Below are positions 21,301 through 27,266 of a DNA stretch of 55,853 nucleotides, in pieces (within the stretch, counting starts at the first letter, position 1; every line of letters starts with the position of its first letter). Below the pieces are notes generated by a model that made no database searches, had not been told where the DNA came from, and worked only from the letters and a program-made list of their open reading frames with translations. The stretch is from Bacteroidota bacterium (GTDB lineage: Bacteria > Bacteroidota > Bacteroidia > Chitinophagales > UBA2359), in NCBI GenBank assembly GCA_020631155.1, contig JAHDHV010000004.1, positions 1 through 55,853 on the forward strand, given 5' to 3'. The position numbers and the translations under genes are program-made.

Positions 21301-21389
21301 TTCCTGATGGAACTTATTATTACCTTTTATGGTTTGAAATAGACGGAGAGGATAGAGACCAAAGCGGTTTCGTAGAAGTGAAACGTTGA
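12315..21389 (+). CDS. Giant cadherin/Ig-like tandem-repeat adhesin with T9SS type B (CHU_C) tail
   Basis: This is an extracellular protein of about 3024 residues. I prefer the start at 12315, where MNRTVTLTHLLLISAFLLIN...SAQ is a good signal peptide; 12255 would add 20 hydrophilic residues. It is built from about 30 modules of 80-100 residues of the type PPxAxDD...VLxNDxD...P.NGT...TYTPNxxFxGxDxFxY, the cadherin-like/tandem-95 family. Modules 1-8 lack Cys; most later ones carry the pair VICDxG...LCDTA. Four modules of a different Cys-rich type interrupt the series (about 14680, 15268, 15870, 20200). The last ~95 residues (FSPNEDGFNEEFLI...IFNRWGDIVY...WDGTFQRNG) are the gliding-motility-associated domain that directs T9SS export. 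It is likely an adhesin or matrix protein. It is monocistronic, with a terminator after it. Confidence 0.9.
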   Translation: MNRTVTLTHLLLISAFLLINSFTISAQTTPTATNDDTTTLSNTLVTIDVLENDSEGDSRISLVGIVNDPTNGTAIPITSNGTILYTPNTGFIGEDEFTYQISDEEGDLAQATVTISITSEDPPPNTNNVSATDDEVTATAEEPTQIDVLRNDTGDNLTVGITALPENGAAVVNDDNTITYTSDAGFSGRDELTYEIEDDAGNTARATVTIEVTVPTPPASNVSATDDSAEAFESMPVQIDVLNNDTGDNLTVSITTNPNNGSASVNNDNTITYTSNAGFNGIDQLTYEIEDDAGNTASATVTIGVVIPDPALMAVDDVVTTNTLQPRVIDVLANDQNILGGSNDQLFVSGITTPPSNGSATVNNDNTITYVSNAGFSGTDELVYEIGIAQGDTDRATVTITVEGVPSSVVAVDDAITTDTQQPRVVNVLDNDTGENLVVTITTPPNNGSANVNNNNSITYISNTGFAGTDQLTYTATNSQTNESASAVLTITVNAVVADPPVANDDATQMEQNTTTTILVLNNDQGNNLSVSINTTPANGTATVAANSAINYTPSANFTGTDIFTYLLTDTESGLTTTAQVTVTVIGTTNPPTGNPPVANDDATPTLINTTVNILVLDNDTGSNVQLSINQNPANGSVNINADNTISYTPNNNYVGTDQFVYTLTDTETNLSDDATVTVTVTGTPGGGNDGPTAVDDQTITNINTAVDIQVLSNDSGNGVIIAPGGISVPANGTASLKLGGTITYTPNDNFVGVDAFSYQIVDQNGLTATAMVTVDVVQTDNQAPNIANISRCTEPLTPVTICHNWTDPDGDEVEINIDESHTTFNCSLTLLSDSCFRYTPLPGFFGTDTVFLVVCDKQLPPLCSTSNVIVHVGCVAPNANPDNVSINENLVVINGSQSNDTNGYDGIAIPVTSNDNDPCGATSLSVSTILQAPQNGTAVPNGGIIQYTPNSGFGGTEILQYVTCNNCPVCDTTTVTIQVQPQFICNLDQNTCIPPFNATELCPQFCNVDATVSTSRVSFFGTAGTITPNNANNCFSYVPPPSFGTTEVISFVACDANNACDTTRITVTIDPACGESPPIANDDTRNTELGQTLLINVLDNDNELDGQDLIISGIIRNPSCGAAVISNNGTNVTYTANATCDQENDSFDYVICDPTALCDTATVFINFDPIITPPDPPDPPNPPSDCEFESQFCTEPFRPVEICVQFCELTGDSIQVISAETTFNCSITLLNDTCIRYTPLPGFVGGDTVSILGCNAINECETVRVNVNTGCANPIAVDDAIEVPSNQTRSITVLENDTDPCGDLLNTTILGNASNGTSFVNSDGTITYTSNEGYQGADQITYIACNQCDDDGGPRCDTAVVNITVTDDGGGNPTPVVLDAEPDVVQTPYNTPISIPVTNNDSGNNLVVTTTIEPESGTIVNNGDGTITYTPEPDFSGEDYFFYQVCDGGNRCEETIVSVTVLPNNNANTPPIANNDVAITDEDEPVAIPVLVNDNDPENTNLTVTTIVEQPNNGTATPNANGTVTYTPDPNFIGEDDFSYVVCDAGNPQECDTAQVGINVGGNTFTNDPPVAQDDEAIIEPNVDVSIPILNNDSDPNADPITATISSQPAHGTATISPGGQLDYTPDPDYQGTDYLTYVICDNGNPVLCDTAYVRVTIGDGNQPPNPLDDNATTPINTPVLIDVMSNDSDPDHPNSELVLTIATQPTNGTAMLSGNMLIYEPNSGHQGSDMFTYQLCDPENDCATATVFVNIVTEIEDIDAEPDLVTTNVNMPITIPILNNDFGTDLGTPTVLNGPDNGTVVSINPETGDLTYQPNPDYTGEDFILYQICDANNNCDSTLVSITILPDITPNLPPTAGNDVAQTPMGSPINIPVTGNDSDPNGDPITVTDIVDRPENGTATPNPDGTIDYTPNPDFEGCDIFTYTICDNATPPLCDTASVQVEVGNASCLNMPPIAVDELLSVPMNTPINIPVLANSDRDPDGDPITVRIGSNPANGTLSNTDSPNGNYTYTPNPDFSGEDFFTYIICDNGQPILCDTGFVTITVMPEQDIDAEPDIEFTNMNESVTFNILTNDEGTNITITDILSNPKNGNLIGIDEVTGDVTYIPENNFTGTDYFVYQICNTDNECDTTTASITVLPPNTPNLPPTAGGDLAETLPNIPVVIPVTGNDSDPNGDPLTVTDITTPPSNGTVTPNPDGTVTYTPNPDFEGCDLFAYLVCDDGTPQLCDTAFVGVSVGDVNCLNNPPLAFDDRENTEEATPVRINVLRNGDIDPDGDNLTIIIGTEPGNGQITEIAGPVFTYLPDEDFIGVDYFNYIICDDGQPVLCDTATVSITVSPSGLDAEPDIDFTPINTPVDILVLENDIGTGLEISAILSNPDNGQIEWNSNGTVTYTPDPDFVGTDYFQYQVTDTVGDTDFTLVTIIVLPDSLANVPPNAVNDEAFTAPNTPVLISPLMNDTDPLGGDTILITDITQPENGTVVVNPDGTITYTPNPDVLSPMVDTFTYVICDNGTPILCDTAVVAVGIDLEPPLNLFPVALDDSTVTNMNTPIDIDILDNDFDPENGQLTITVLTDPRHGTTRPAEEPGVYNYSPEPGFTGIDFFTYAICDDGTPSHCDTAFVTIIVQGDTAQIGIITPEETPDTVCIGNFLPEGFVIDTIIVTSVPENGVPFFPMDNDSCIAYQPNDDFVGDDEFSIEVCDSTGNCMPVNVDIIVLEEPDPPIAVNDTSFTDVNTPIAIPVLANDSDPDDDPIVSVSILEGPFVEGATVQLDSATLVTVYMPADEYVGTDSFSYLITDSTGMISDTAWVFITIDSIPPEPPEPPEMGDIIATIDRDTTTVDQPISIRVLDNDQLPDSNVVSIDITVVDNPMDGAAIVNDSTITYAPQDGFVGVDTFTYRLCATMENDSVICDTAEVIVVIRPNPSDDCQAEFSAGFSPNEDGFNEEFLIGNLDDPCFDDIPLKLIIFNRWGDIVYLINNYSNDFAWDGTFQRNGNPVPDGTYYYLLWFEIDGEDRDQSGFVEVKR
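16441..20200. repeat. Higher-order three-module repeat inside the adhesin
   Basis: The module order DAEPD-type, PPTAGND-type, PPxAxDD-type recurs, beginning near 16446, 17590, 18469 and 19335 (the first period holds one extra module). The last three periods are about 870-880 nt. The copies are diverged, so the duplication is old. Confidence 0.7.
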
Positions 21390-21544
21390 TGAATGGTTTT
21401 AGAGTTTGGAAAATTATAAAGTTCCAAGGTTTGATGAAGATTGTAAGACATTTAAAATGAGAACAGCAAAAAGTCTCCAATCTCCTGTCTCACATCTAAC
21501 TATCTCTCTAAAAAAAATATCGTGTGATTTGAATTGGTAAAAAT

Positions 21545-21574
21545 GCCTCTGCTCTTAGGAGCAGGGGCTTTTTT
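21545..21574 (+). terminator. Rho-independent terminator of the adhesin gene
   Basis: A 10-base stem, GCCTCTGCTC (21545-21554) with GAGCAGGGGC (21559-21568), has loop TTAG and is followed by six T. It lies about 155 bases after the adhesin stop. Confidence 0.85.
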
Positions 21575-21596
21575 GTTTGTTGGATGTGGTGATATG

Positions 21597-21618
21597 GAGA
21601 CACAAGATTTTGTGTCTC
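21597..21618. repeat. GAGACACAAG hairpin, member of a dispersed family
   Basis: GAGACACAA and TTGTGTCTC form a stem that overlaps the end of the downstream convergent gene. Related hairpins lie near 32695, 43791, 49975 and 52133. Confidence 0.65.
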
Positions 21619-22229
21619 TACCCTTTACATTTATCATGTTTCAATGATTTTTTATTCCTTTTCAACAAACCTTTAATCATAGCAATGGCTTCATCGGCAT
21701 TTATATGATAATCATTGAAAACAACCTTGCCTTTTTGATCGATTAAAATAATCCAGGGCGTGCCACCTGTTCGATAATTAGTTAAAATATGAGAACGATT
21801 ACGTGTGCTGGCATCACCTACATCATGTCCCATTGGAATTTTTAGATCATAACGCTCCTGCGTTTCCTTCACTTTGTCCACCGTATTGATGCTTGCTCCT
21901 TCAAAAACCGTTTGCACACTTACAAATGCCACCTCATCATTACCCTCAAAGGCTTCTATCGTTTTTTGCAAAGTCGGAAAGCCATAGCGATGACAGCCGG
22001 GACACCAACTTTGAAAAGTCAACATAAATACCACCTTTCCTTCATAGTCCGATAGTTTTACCTCCTCCGTTGGATTTCCCTCCGCGTCTATCCACGATTG
22101 CACCTTCCATTCTGGAGCTTGTTTTCCAACTATACCGATTTTTCTTTTTTGCGCCCAACTGTTTTGATGGCTCAATAGTAAACACAGAAATACAAAAACG
22201 CCTATTAATTTTACTGGAAATAAATTCAT
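21618..22229 (-). CDS. Periplasmic TlpA-like thioredoxin-fold protein
   Basis: This 203-residue redoxin of the TlpA/AhpC-TSA type has a signal peptide (MNLFPVKLIGVFVFLCLLLS...WAQ), so it probably acts in the periplasm. The active site is WCPGC (C76, C79), with the cis-proline region GGTPW about 95 residues later. Such proteins reduce disulfides or serve as peroxide-related oxidoreductases; the substrate cannot be told. It lies at the end of a four-gene minus-strand stretch but is separated from the TA genes by 220 bases and a repeat, so it is probably transcribed alone. Its stop codon overlaps a GAGACACAAG hairpin. Confidence 0.85.
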   Translation of the reverse strand: MNLFPVKLIGVFVFLCLLLSHQNSWAQKRKIGIVGKQAPEWKVQSWIDAEGNPTEEVKLSDYEGKVVFMLTFQSWCPGCHRYGFPTLQKTIEAFEGNDEVAFVSVQTVFEGASINTVDKVKETQERYDLKIPMGHDVGDASTRNRSHILTNYRTGGTPWIILIDQKGKVVFNDYHINADEAIAMIKGLLKRNKKSLKHDKCKG

Positions 22230-22356
22230 ATTTAGAAATTTAGCTTTTTAGACTTTTGGCTTTTTCGCTATTTGAAATTAGTAATTTAGATGTTAGCTTT
22301 TTGAAATTAGCTGTTAGCGTGTAAAAACCAAATACTAGTTTTTCAACTTAAAGTAG

Positions 22357-22417
22357 AAAATCAGTGAATTTTAGTAAAACCATTGTCGGCGAGTATACAG
22401 GGGAGTGATTTTTGAAG
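22357..22417. repeat. TA-flanking repeat, copy R1
   Basis: This ~60-base sequence (AATCAGTGAATTTTAGTAAA core, then GGCGAGTATACAGGGGAG) recurs with few changes at 23228-23290, and its first part recurs at 24159-24178. It lies just downstream of the RelE-like toxin. Confidence 0.75.
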
Positions 22418-22453
22418 TTTGAGGGGATTTTTTAAAATATTTTTTTACTCAAC

Positions 22454-22849
22454 TTATTCTTCTTTATCCTTATATTCATCTTCTTTGTTATCAATTACTT
22501 GTTTTTGAATTTCTATTTCTGAGATTAAACCTCTAAGTGTTCCATCTGAAATATTTGAATAATTCGATTTATCATAAATTGAGAGTAAATACACTTCTAC
22601 TTTATCATTTTCTGCACTTATTTCATAAACATAAGTAATGACTCTCATTCCACCACTTTTACCTTTTCCTTTACTTTTTACAGCCAATCTAATCTTATAG
22701 GTTCTTTCTGTTATCTTTATTCCCTCATATGGATTTTCGATTAGTTTCGCTGCTAAATCAGCTAATTCAGTTTTTAGAGATTGATACTTCTTTAGTAGTT
22801 TTTTAGCATCTCGTTTAAATCTATCTGTTATAATTACAACAACACTCAT
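22454..22849 (-). CDS. RelE/ParE-family toxin of a type II TA module
   Basis: This 131-residue protein matches the RelE/ParE superfamily: N-terminal ITDRFKRDAKKLLKKYQSLK, then KIRLAVKSKGKGKSGGMRVI, a strand YVYEI and the late motif LLSIYDKSNYSNIS. Members usually are ribosome-dependent mRNA endonucleases that are inhibited by their cognate antitoxin. It follows the antitoxin gene by 24 bases on the same strand, the usual antitoxin-first order. The protein has a ~20-residue charged C-terminal extension. The module is flanked by repeats R1 and R2. Family assignment is good; activity is inferred. Confidence 0.8.
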   Translation of the reverse strand: MSVVVIITDRFKRDAKKLLKKYQSLKTELADLAAKLIENPYEGIKITERTYKIRLAVKSKGKGKSGGMRVITYVYEISAENDKVEVYLLSIYDKSNYSNISDGTLRGLISEIEIQKQVIDNKEDEYKDKEE

Positions 22850-22873
22850 TTAGCACTTTTTTGTTTTTTTAAA

Positions 22874-23101
22874 TCAATCTAACTCTTCTAAAAAATCAGT
22901 TAGAAGTATTTTTTCTTGATTTCCTTTTATCATACTTTCTACTTCTTCATAGGCAGAAACCAAATTCGATTTCAAATCCTGATACTCTAAAAATTCCACA
23001 AAATTGTTGCTTATATTTAACCAATCCTCTATTGGAATTAAAACAGCAGTCTTGTTTCCATTCTGATCTATTAAATATTGTATATTAATATTAAGCTTCA
23101 T
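22874..23101 (-). CDS. Putative antitoxin partner of the RelE-like toxin
   Basis: This 75-residue protein (MKLNINIQYLIDQNGNKTAV, then VLIPIEDWLNI) looks like the Phd/YefM-type or related small antitoxins that start with a beta-strand reporting on a residue-rich dimer. It precedes the toxin by 24 bases, which supports a two-gene operon. It presumably binds the toxin and autoregulates the operon. I see no convincing palindromic operator. The call rests mainly on size and context. Confidence 0.7.
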   Translation of the reverse strand: MKLNINIQYLIDQNGNKTAVLIPIEDWLNISNNFVEFLEYQDLKSNLVSAYEEVESMIKGNQEKILLTDFLEELD

Positions 23102-23119
23102 TGTTTAAGCTTTTATCTA

Positions 23120-23290
23120 AAATAAAATTATGCTCCTATTTGGTTAACAAACAAAAGCTAAATGTGGTTCTATCATATCCTACACTATATGTCAGCTAAA
23201 AATCAAGTCAATCAACCAATAATTCCAAAAAAATCGGTGAATTTTAGTAAAGCAATTATCGGCGAGTATACAGGGGAGAGATTTTTGAAG
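23120..23290. repeat. TA-flanking repeat, copy R2
   Basis: It is close to identical to 24051-24178 over the AACAAACAAAAGCTAAATG ... TACACTATATGTCAGCTAAA ... AATCAAGTCAATCAA part, and to R1 (22357-22417) over its right-hand part. So R2 is the fullest copy, and it sits between the two TA modules. Confidence 0.8.
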
Positions 23291-23360
23291 CTTTGAAAGA
23301 TTTTTTTGGATGAGTTCTTGGGAAAAACCGAAATAAGTGAGTTTATGCACATAGTTTTTC

Positions 23361-23780
23361 TCAAAGGATTTCTTTAAACTGTAATTCAAAGTCTTCAGCA
23401 GTTAAAACATTTATAGGTGGAAAATCAATATTTCTTAATACTTTAAATCCTCTATCATTGGAAATTATATAATCTGCATTTCCAGATATAGCACAATCAA
23501 TAAATTTATTATCATCTTCATCATCTAACAGTCTCCACTTAAAATGAGGATTAATTTGGTAAACATTAGGCAACAGCAATAAGAAATCTAAAGTTGTATC
23601 TGTTCTTGCCAATCCATATCTTTCAGTTACTATTTCATGGTATTCATTTAGGATTTCTGTTGTAACACACAAATCATACTTTCCCTGAATTATGTATTGA
23701 AAAATCCAATGTAATCGAAAATGGGGAGCCAATGATACTAAAAAAACATTCGTATCTAATACTAATCATAATCTATTCAT
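23361..23780 (-). pseudogene. PIN-domain toxin with an in-frame TGA at codon 5
   Basis: The protein after the stop reads LVLDTNVFLVSLAPH and ends with DDEDDNKFIDCAISGNADYI and NDRGFKVL, a complete PIN nuclease (VapC-like) fold with the conserved acidic residues. The natural start is the ATG at 23780, which overlaps the antitoxin stop (AATGAATAG); it gives M-N-R-L and then TGA (23766-23768) before the domain. No ATG, GTG or TTG lies between the TGA and the LDTN motif. Initiation at TTG 23732 would lose the catalytic Asp of LDTN. The toxin is therefore probably inactivated by one nonsense mutation, unless TGA is read through or the base is a sequencing error. The rest of the frame is intact, so the change looks recent. 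Confidence 0.75.
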
Positions 23781-24000
23781 TTAACCAGCCCTCTAAATCG
23801 TCATTAGTAATATTTTTTTCTCTAATAACATTTTGAACATTATCAGTTAATTTATTAGCAAAAAACTCCGCCAATACTTTTTTTATTGCTATTAGATCTT
23901 TGTTTGAAAGATCAAATGAATAGACTTTCAATAACTCTAATTGGAGATTACTTAATTTTTTTGCTCTCATTCCTTCCATAAGCCAGTTTGTTTTAGGCAA
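23773..24000 (-). CDS. Putative antitoxin for the PIN-domain toxin
   Basis: This 75-residue protein has the pattern LSNLQLELLKVYS....DLIAIKKVLAEFFANK...N.DDLEGWLNE. I recognise this pattern from small proteins paired with PIN toxins in Bacteroidetes and cyanobacteria. Its stop overlaps the toxin ATG, which indicates translational coupling. The start may instead be the internal Met at residue 8 or 11, since the first residues are atypical. It is inferred to neutralise the PIN ribonuclease; with a broken toxin it would be an orphan antitoxin. Confidence 0.7.
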   Translation of the reverse strand: MPKTNWLMEGMRAKKLSNLQLELLKVYSFDLSNKDLIAIKKVLAEFFANKLTDNVQNVIREKNITNDDLEGWLNE

Positions 24001-24050
24001 AATTAATTTTAAATGCTTAATCTAATTTATTATGTGTCACTATTTTATTC

Positions 24051-24178
24051 AATAAAATTATGTCTTTATTTTAAGAACAAACAAAAGCTAAATGTAGTTC
24101 TATCATATCCTACACTATATGTCAGCTAAAAATCAAGTCAATCAAGCAATAATTCCAAGAAAATCAGTGAATTTCATC
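24051..24178. repeat. TA-flanking repeat, copy R3
   Basis: It matches 23120-23248 with scattered differences and ends shortly after AAATCAGTGAATTT. It lies between the PIN-type module and tRNA-Asp. An inner inverted repeat TGTAG...CTACA is visible. Confidence 0.75.
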
Positions 24179-24249
24179 AAGAGCATTAAACAAATCACAG
24201 TCTCCCATCTCCTGTCTCAAATCTCCCATCTCATAAAAAAGAGCACAAA

Positions 24250-24280
24250 AAAAGGTTCTCCAAAAAATGAAGAACCTTTT
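24250..24280 (-). terminator. Terminator downstream of tRNA-Asp
   Basis: AAAAGGTTCT (24250-24259) pairs with AGAACCTTTT (24271-24280). On the minus strand the stem is followed by a T run. Confidence 0.8.
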
Positions 24281-24283
24281 TAG

Positions 24284-24357
24284 CGGTCCGGACGGGACTC
24301 GAACCCGCGACCCCCTGCGTGACAGGCAGGTATTCTAACCAACTGAACTACCGAACC
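24284..24357 (-). tRNA. tRNA-Asp (anticodon GTC)
   Basis: On the minus strand the 74-base gene has acceptor stem GGTTCGG/CCGGACC, anticodon arm CCTGCCTGTCACGCAGG with GTC in the loop, and T arm GCGGGTTCGAGTCCCGT. The discriminator is G and CCA is not encoded. A promoter lies just upstream and a terminator just downstream, so it is a single-gene unit next to the TA region. Confidence 0.97.
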
Positions 24358-24378
24358 TTCTCTTTTACAAGAGCGATG

Positions 24379-24411
24379 CAAATATACACTCTTTTCAGTC
24401 AATAATACAAG
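24379..24411 (-). promoter_or_regulatory. Promoter of tRNA-Asp (Bacteroidetes type)
   Basis: On the minus strand CTTG (24408-24411), a 21-base spacer and TATATTTG (24379-24386) match the -33 TTTG / -7 TAnnTTTG pattern. The box ends 21 bases before the tRNA. Confidence 0.5.
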
Positions 24412-24564
24412 TTTTTTTCAAAAAAAGTTTCAAATTTTTTTTTTTCTTCTTAAAAATCTGATCCATAGCCTCATAAACTGTTGATTAGCTGATGGTTATG
24501 TTTTCTGTTAGAAACTTTTTTTGGCTAACCTTCTTTTTCAAACTAATTTTCGTTGATAGAAATA

Positions 24565-24723
24565 AGTAATTCTACAATAGTCAATTAAACCAGTCGCCTT
24601 TGTTATTTTGTCCTGTACTGCGTTGAAAAGCCTCGTCATAATTCCACTATGACTACATTTTTCGCCTTGTACAAAACAAAATCACTTTGGCTTTATGGTT
24701 CAATTGATTATTTACGCATTACT
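24565..24723. repeat. Palindromic intergenic repeat, copy A
   Basis: Outer arms (AGTAATTCTACAAT...GTCCTGTAC and GTACAAAACAAAATC...CGCATTACT) form a long imperfect stem. The centre contains the perfect GTCATA-N7-TATGAC. Copies B (26655) and C (26996) follow the next genes. Confidence 0.85.
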
Positions 24724-24931
24724 AGTACAAAAACCCCTTGAAATAGCGTACATTTGTAAAAAGTACATCTTAGGTAGTCACCTCCCTACCCTACCTAAAT
24801 TAAGTAACTAGATAAAATTAGACAATACCTGAACTTACTATAAACTGTTAATAGTGAGTTTAATATCTCGAATCTTATGTCTTACGTCTAATTACTTATC
24901 ACTCTTTTATAGACTCACACTATCACATGCT

Positions 24932-25891
24932 ATGATGTTTCTTGACTTTGAAAAACCCATTGCCGATTTACACGAACAGCTAGTGCAGTTACAACAAATT
25001 GGTAATCAAACTAATAAGGATGTAACACAATTAATCACAGACCTGAGCAAACAGCTTCATACGACTAAAAAGAATATTTATACTAACCTTAGTCGTTGGC
25101 AGAAAGTACAATTATCTAGGCACCCAAAACGGCCTTATACCCTATTTTACATCCACCAAATATGCGATACTTTTACCGAACTGCACGGTGATCGCTACTA
25201 CGGCGATGATAAGGCAATTGTGGGCGGTTTTGGCAAAATAGAAGATAAAACGGTCATGATTATTGGGCATCAGAAAGGGCATAATACCAAAACGCGACAA
25301 TACCGCAATTTTGGAATGGCTATGCCCGAAGGTTATCGCAAAGCACTCCGCTTGATGAAGTTGGCAGAAAAATTTAACCGCCCCATTGTGTGTTTTATTG
25401 ATACACCGGGAGCATACCCCGGTATTGAAGCCGAGGAGCGCGGACAGTCTGAAGCGATTGCTCGCAATTTGCTGGAAATGACGCGCCTCAAAGTGCCGAT
25501 CATCTGTATTGTTATTGGCGAAGGGGCATCAGGTGGCGCATTGGGCATTGGCATTGCCGACCGTATTTTGATGCTGGAAAATACTTGGTATGCGGTTATT
25601 TCGCCCGAATCCTGCTCGTCTATTTTGTGGCGAAATTGGGAGCATAAGGTAAAAGCCGCCGAAGAGCTCAAACTCACTGCAAAGGACATGCGGCACTTTG
25701 GCATCATTGACGACATTATTCGAGAGCCTTTGGGCGGTGCACATCAACAACCTAAAATAATGGCTCAAACTGTTAAACAGTGTGTATTACAAAATTTACA
25801 CGAACTACAAACCCTCTCCCCTCAACAGCTTATTCAACAGCGGATTCTCAAATTTTCTTCTATAGGTTCTCACGCGCAAAATGGTTATTAA
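24932..25891 (+). CDS. accA: Acetyl-CoA carboxylase carboxyltransferase subunit alpha
   Basis: AccA transfers the carboxyl group from carboxybiotin to acetyl-CoA together with AccD, making malonyl-CoA for fatty acid synthesis in the cytosol. The 319-residue product starts [20 protein letters not shown], like the family N-terminus; the open frame back to 24854 is not needed. Characteristic segments are [51 protein letters not shown] and [13 protein letters not shown], then [12 protein letters not shown]. Length is normal. It stands alone between two copies of the palindromic repeat; accD and the biotin subunits are not in this window. Confidence 0.97.
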   Translation: MMFLDFEKPIADLHEQLVQLQQIGNQTNKDVTQLITDLSKQLHTTKKNIYTNLSRWQKVQLSRHPKRPYTLFYIHQICDTFTELHGDRYYGDDKAIVGGFGKIEDKTVMIIGHQKGHNTKTRQYRNFGMAMPEGYRKALRLMKLAEKFNRPIVCFIDTPGAYPGIEAEERGQSEAIARNLLEMTRLKVPIICIVIGEGASGGALGIGIADRILMLENTWYAVISPESCSSILWRNWEHKVKAAEELKLTAKDMRHFGIIDDIIREPLGGAHQQPKIMAQTVKQCVLQNLHELQTLSPQQLIQQRILKFSSIGSHAQNGY

Positions 25892-26109
25892 TAATGTGTA
25901 AGTCAGAACTTAAAGAATAGTCATTCTACCTGCACACAATGTTAAAAAACCTGCGATTTACTTTCAACTATGGTATCTTTTTTATATAATTGAGTACCAA
26001 ACACTATTTAATTGAATATTTTTTTTCTTCTAAAGCTTTGGCTATCAACTTTTTAACTAAAAAAATATCATTTTATTTTACTTTGGTACTTACAAAAAAG
26101 ACACCTTTT

Positions 26110-26649
26110 ATGTTACAAAATTTACGTTTATCGCTGTATCAACAACATTTAACTGAACAACTCCGTAAGCATCATGTTGACCACAAAATATTGAGCTTTC
26201 AACAAGCTAAACATATAGGAATTTTATTTGATGGTACTGATGAAAGTCATATTCCTACGATCAATCAATATGTTGAATTGCTGGAAAAGGGCGGCAAAAA
26301 TGTTAGCCTATTGTGTTTTATTGATGCGGTGCGCGCAATGGAAAGTCTAGCTTTTCCTACTTTTTCTAGGAAAGAAACCAATTGGTATTTTCAACCTACA
26401 AGCCATGAAGCACTTACATTTGTTGATAAAAAATTTGATGTGCTTATTAACGCTTTTTTGCAGGAATCTCTGGTTTTGGAATACATTAGCACTTTTTCTA
26501 AAGCCCAATTTAGGGTGGGACCTTACTTAAAAGATAAACAACATTGCTTTGATTTTATGATTAATATTGGGCAGGGTTCCTTGGATGATTTTATGAAAAA
26601 TACCTTACATTATTTGAAAATGTTCGACAGTAGCCTCGCAAGTACCTAG
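26110..26649 (+). CDS. DUF6913-like conserved protein
   Basis: A cytosolic protein of about 179 residues when started at 26110 (MLQNLRLSLYQQHLTEQLRK). The frame is open to 25990 only through a TTG start and a hydrophobic, unlikely extension. The pattern SFQQAKHIGILFDGTDE...IPTINQYVELLEKGGKNVSLL, KFDVLINAF and AQFRVGPYL...FDFMINIG fits the uncharacterised DUF6913 family, which I recall as restricted to Bacteroidetes. In this window it precedes dapA by about 600 bases with two palindromic repeats between, so co-transcription is doubtful. The function is unknown. Confidence 0.75.
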   Translation: MLQNLRLSLYQQHLTEQLRKHHVDHKILSFQQAKHIGILFDGTDESHIPTINQYVELLEKGGKNVSLLCFIDAVRAMESLAFPTFSRKETNWYFQPTSHEALTFVDKKFDVLINAFLQESLVLEYISTFSKAQFRVGPYLKDKQHCFDFMINIGQGSLDDFMKNTLHYLKMFDSSLAST

Positions 26650-26654
26650 ACATA

Positions 26655-26814
26655 AGTAATTCTACAATAATAAGTTAACCAATCGCCCCTTTGTTATTTT
26701 GTCCTGTACTTCGTTGAAAAGCCTCGTCATAATTCCACTATGACTACATTTTTCGCCTTGTACAAAACAAAATCACTTTAGCTTTATGGTTCAATTGATT
26801 ATTTCCGCATTACT
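26655..26814. repeat. Palindromic intergenic repeat, copy B
   Basis: It is nearly identical to copy A, including the central GTCATA-N7-TATGAC. It begins directly after the stop of the DUF6913-like gene. Confidence 0.85.
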
Positions 26815-26995
26815 AAGACTTGAGATTTGAGACTCAAATATCTAAATCAGTGTTTGGGATGTTGTTTTCACTCATTTTTTTCACATTATTAAAATCATCA
26901 AGCTTCCACTAAAAAGTAACATTTTTACTACTCCTTAGTCTACATTTAAGAAAATAAGATTATCTTTAGAGAATGGTTTGAGATAAGTAATTCTA

Positions 26996-27144
26996 CAATG
27001 ATAAGTTGAACCAGTCACCTTTATTATTTTGCTTTGTACTTCATTGAAAAGCCTCGCTGTAGCTCCGCTATACCTACGTTTTTCGCCTTATACAATTCAA
27101 AATTATTTTGGCTTTATGATGCAACTTATTTTAGTCGCATTACT
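26996..27144. repeat. Palindromic intergenic repeat, copy C
   Basis: It is the most diverged copy. The outer arms are conserved, but the centre reads GTAG...CTAC (CTGTAGCTCCGCTATACCTA) in place of the central palindrome of copies A and B. It lies about 120 bases before dapA. Confidence 0.8.
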
Positions 27145-27266
27145 AAGATGTGAATAATGGTTGCCAAATGCATCATTTCCCATCTAATTATTTTTTTTAA
27201 TGAAAAACTTTTTCCTTCTCAAACGACTATTTTTTTTCACGAAAACTACTTACAATTTTATAAAAA

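Noticed and set aside
23192-23389. 65-codon minus-strand open frame after the PIN gene
   Set aside because: It overlaps the PIN gene end and repeat R2 and has no recognisable feature.
22357-24178. Chromosomal integron with attC sites
   Set aside because: No integrase gene is visible and the repeats lack clear RYYYAAC/GTTRRRY boxes. It is kept only as a hypothesis under the TA finding.
27145-27266. Lysine riboswitch before dapA
   Set aside because: The 120-base leader is AT-rich and I see none of the conserved lysine-aptamer elements.
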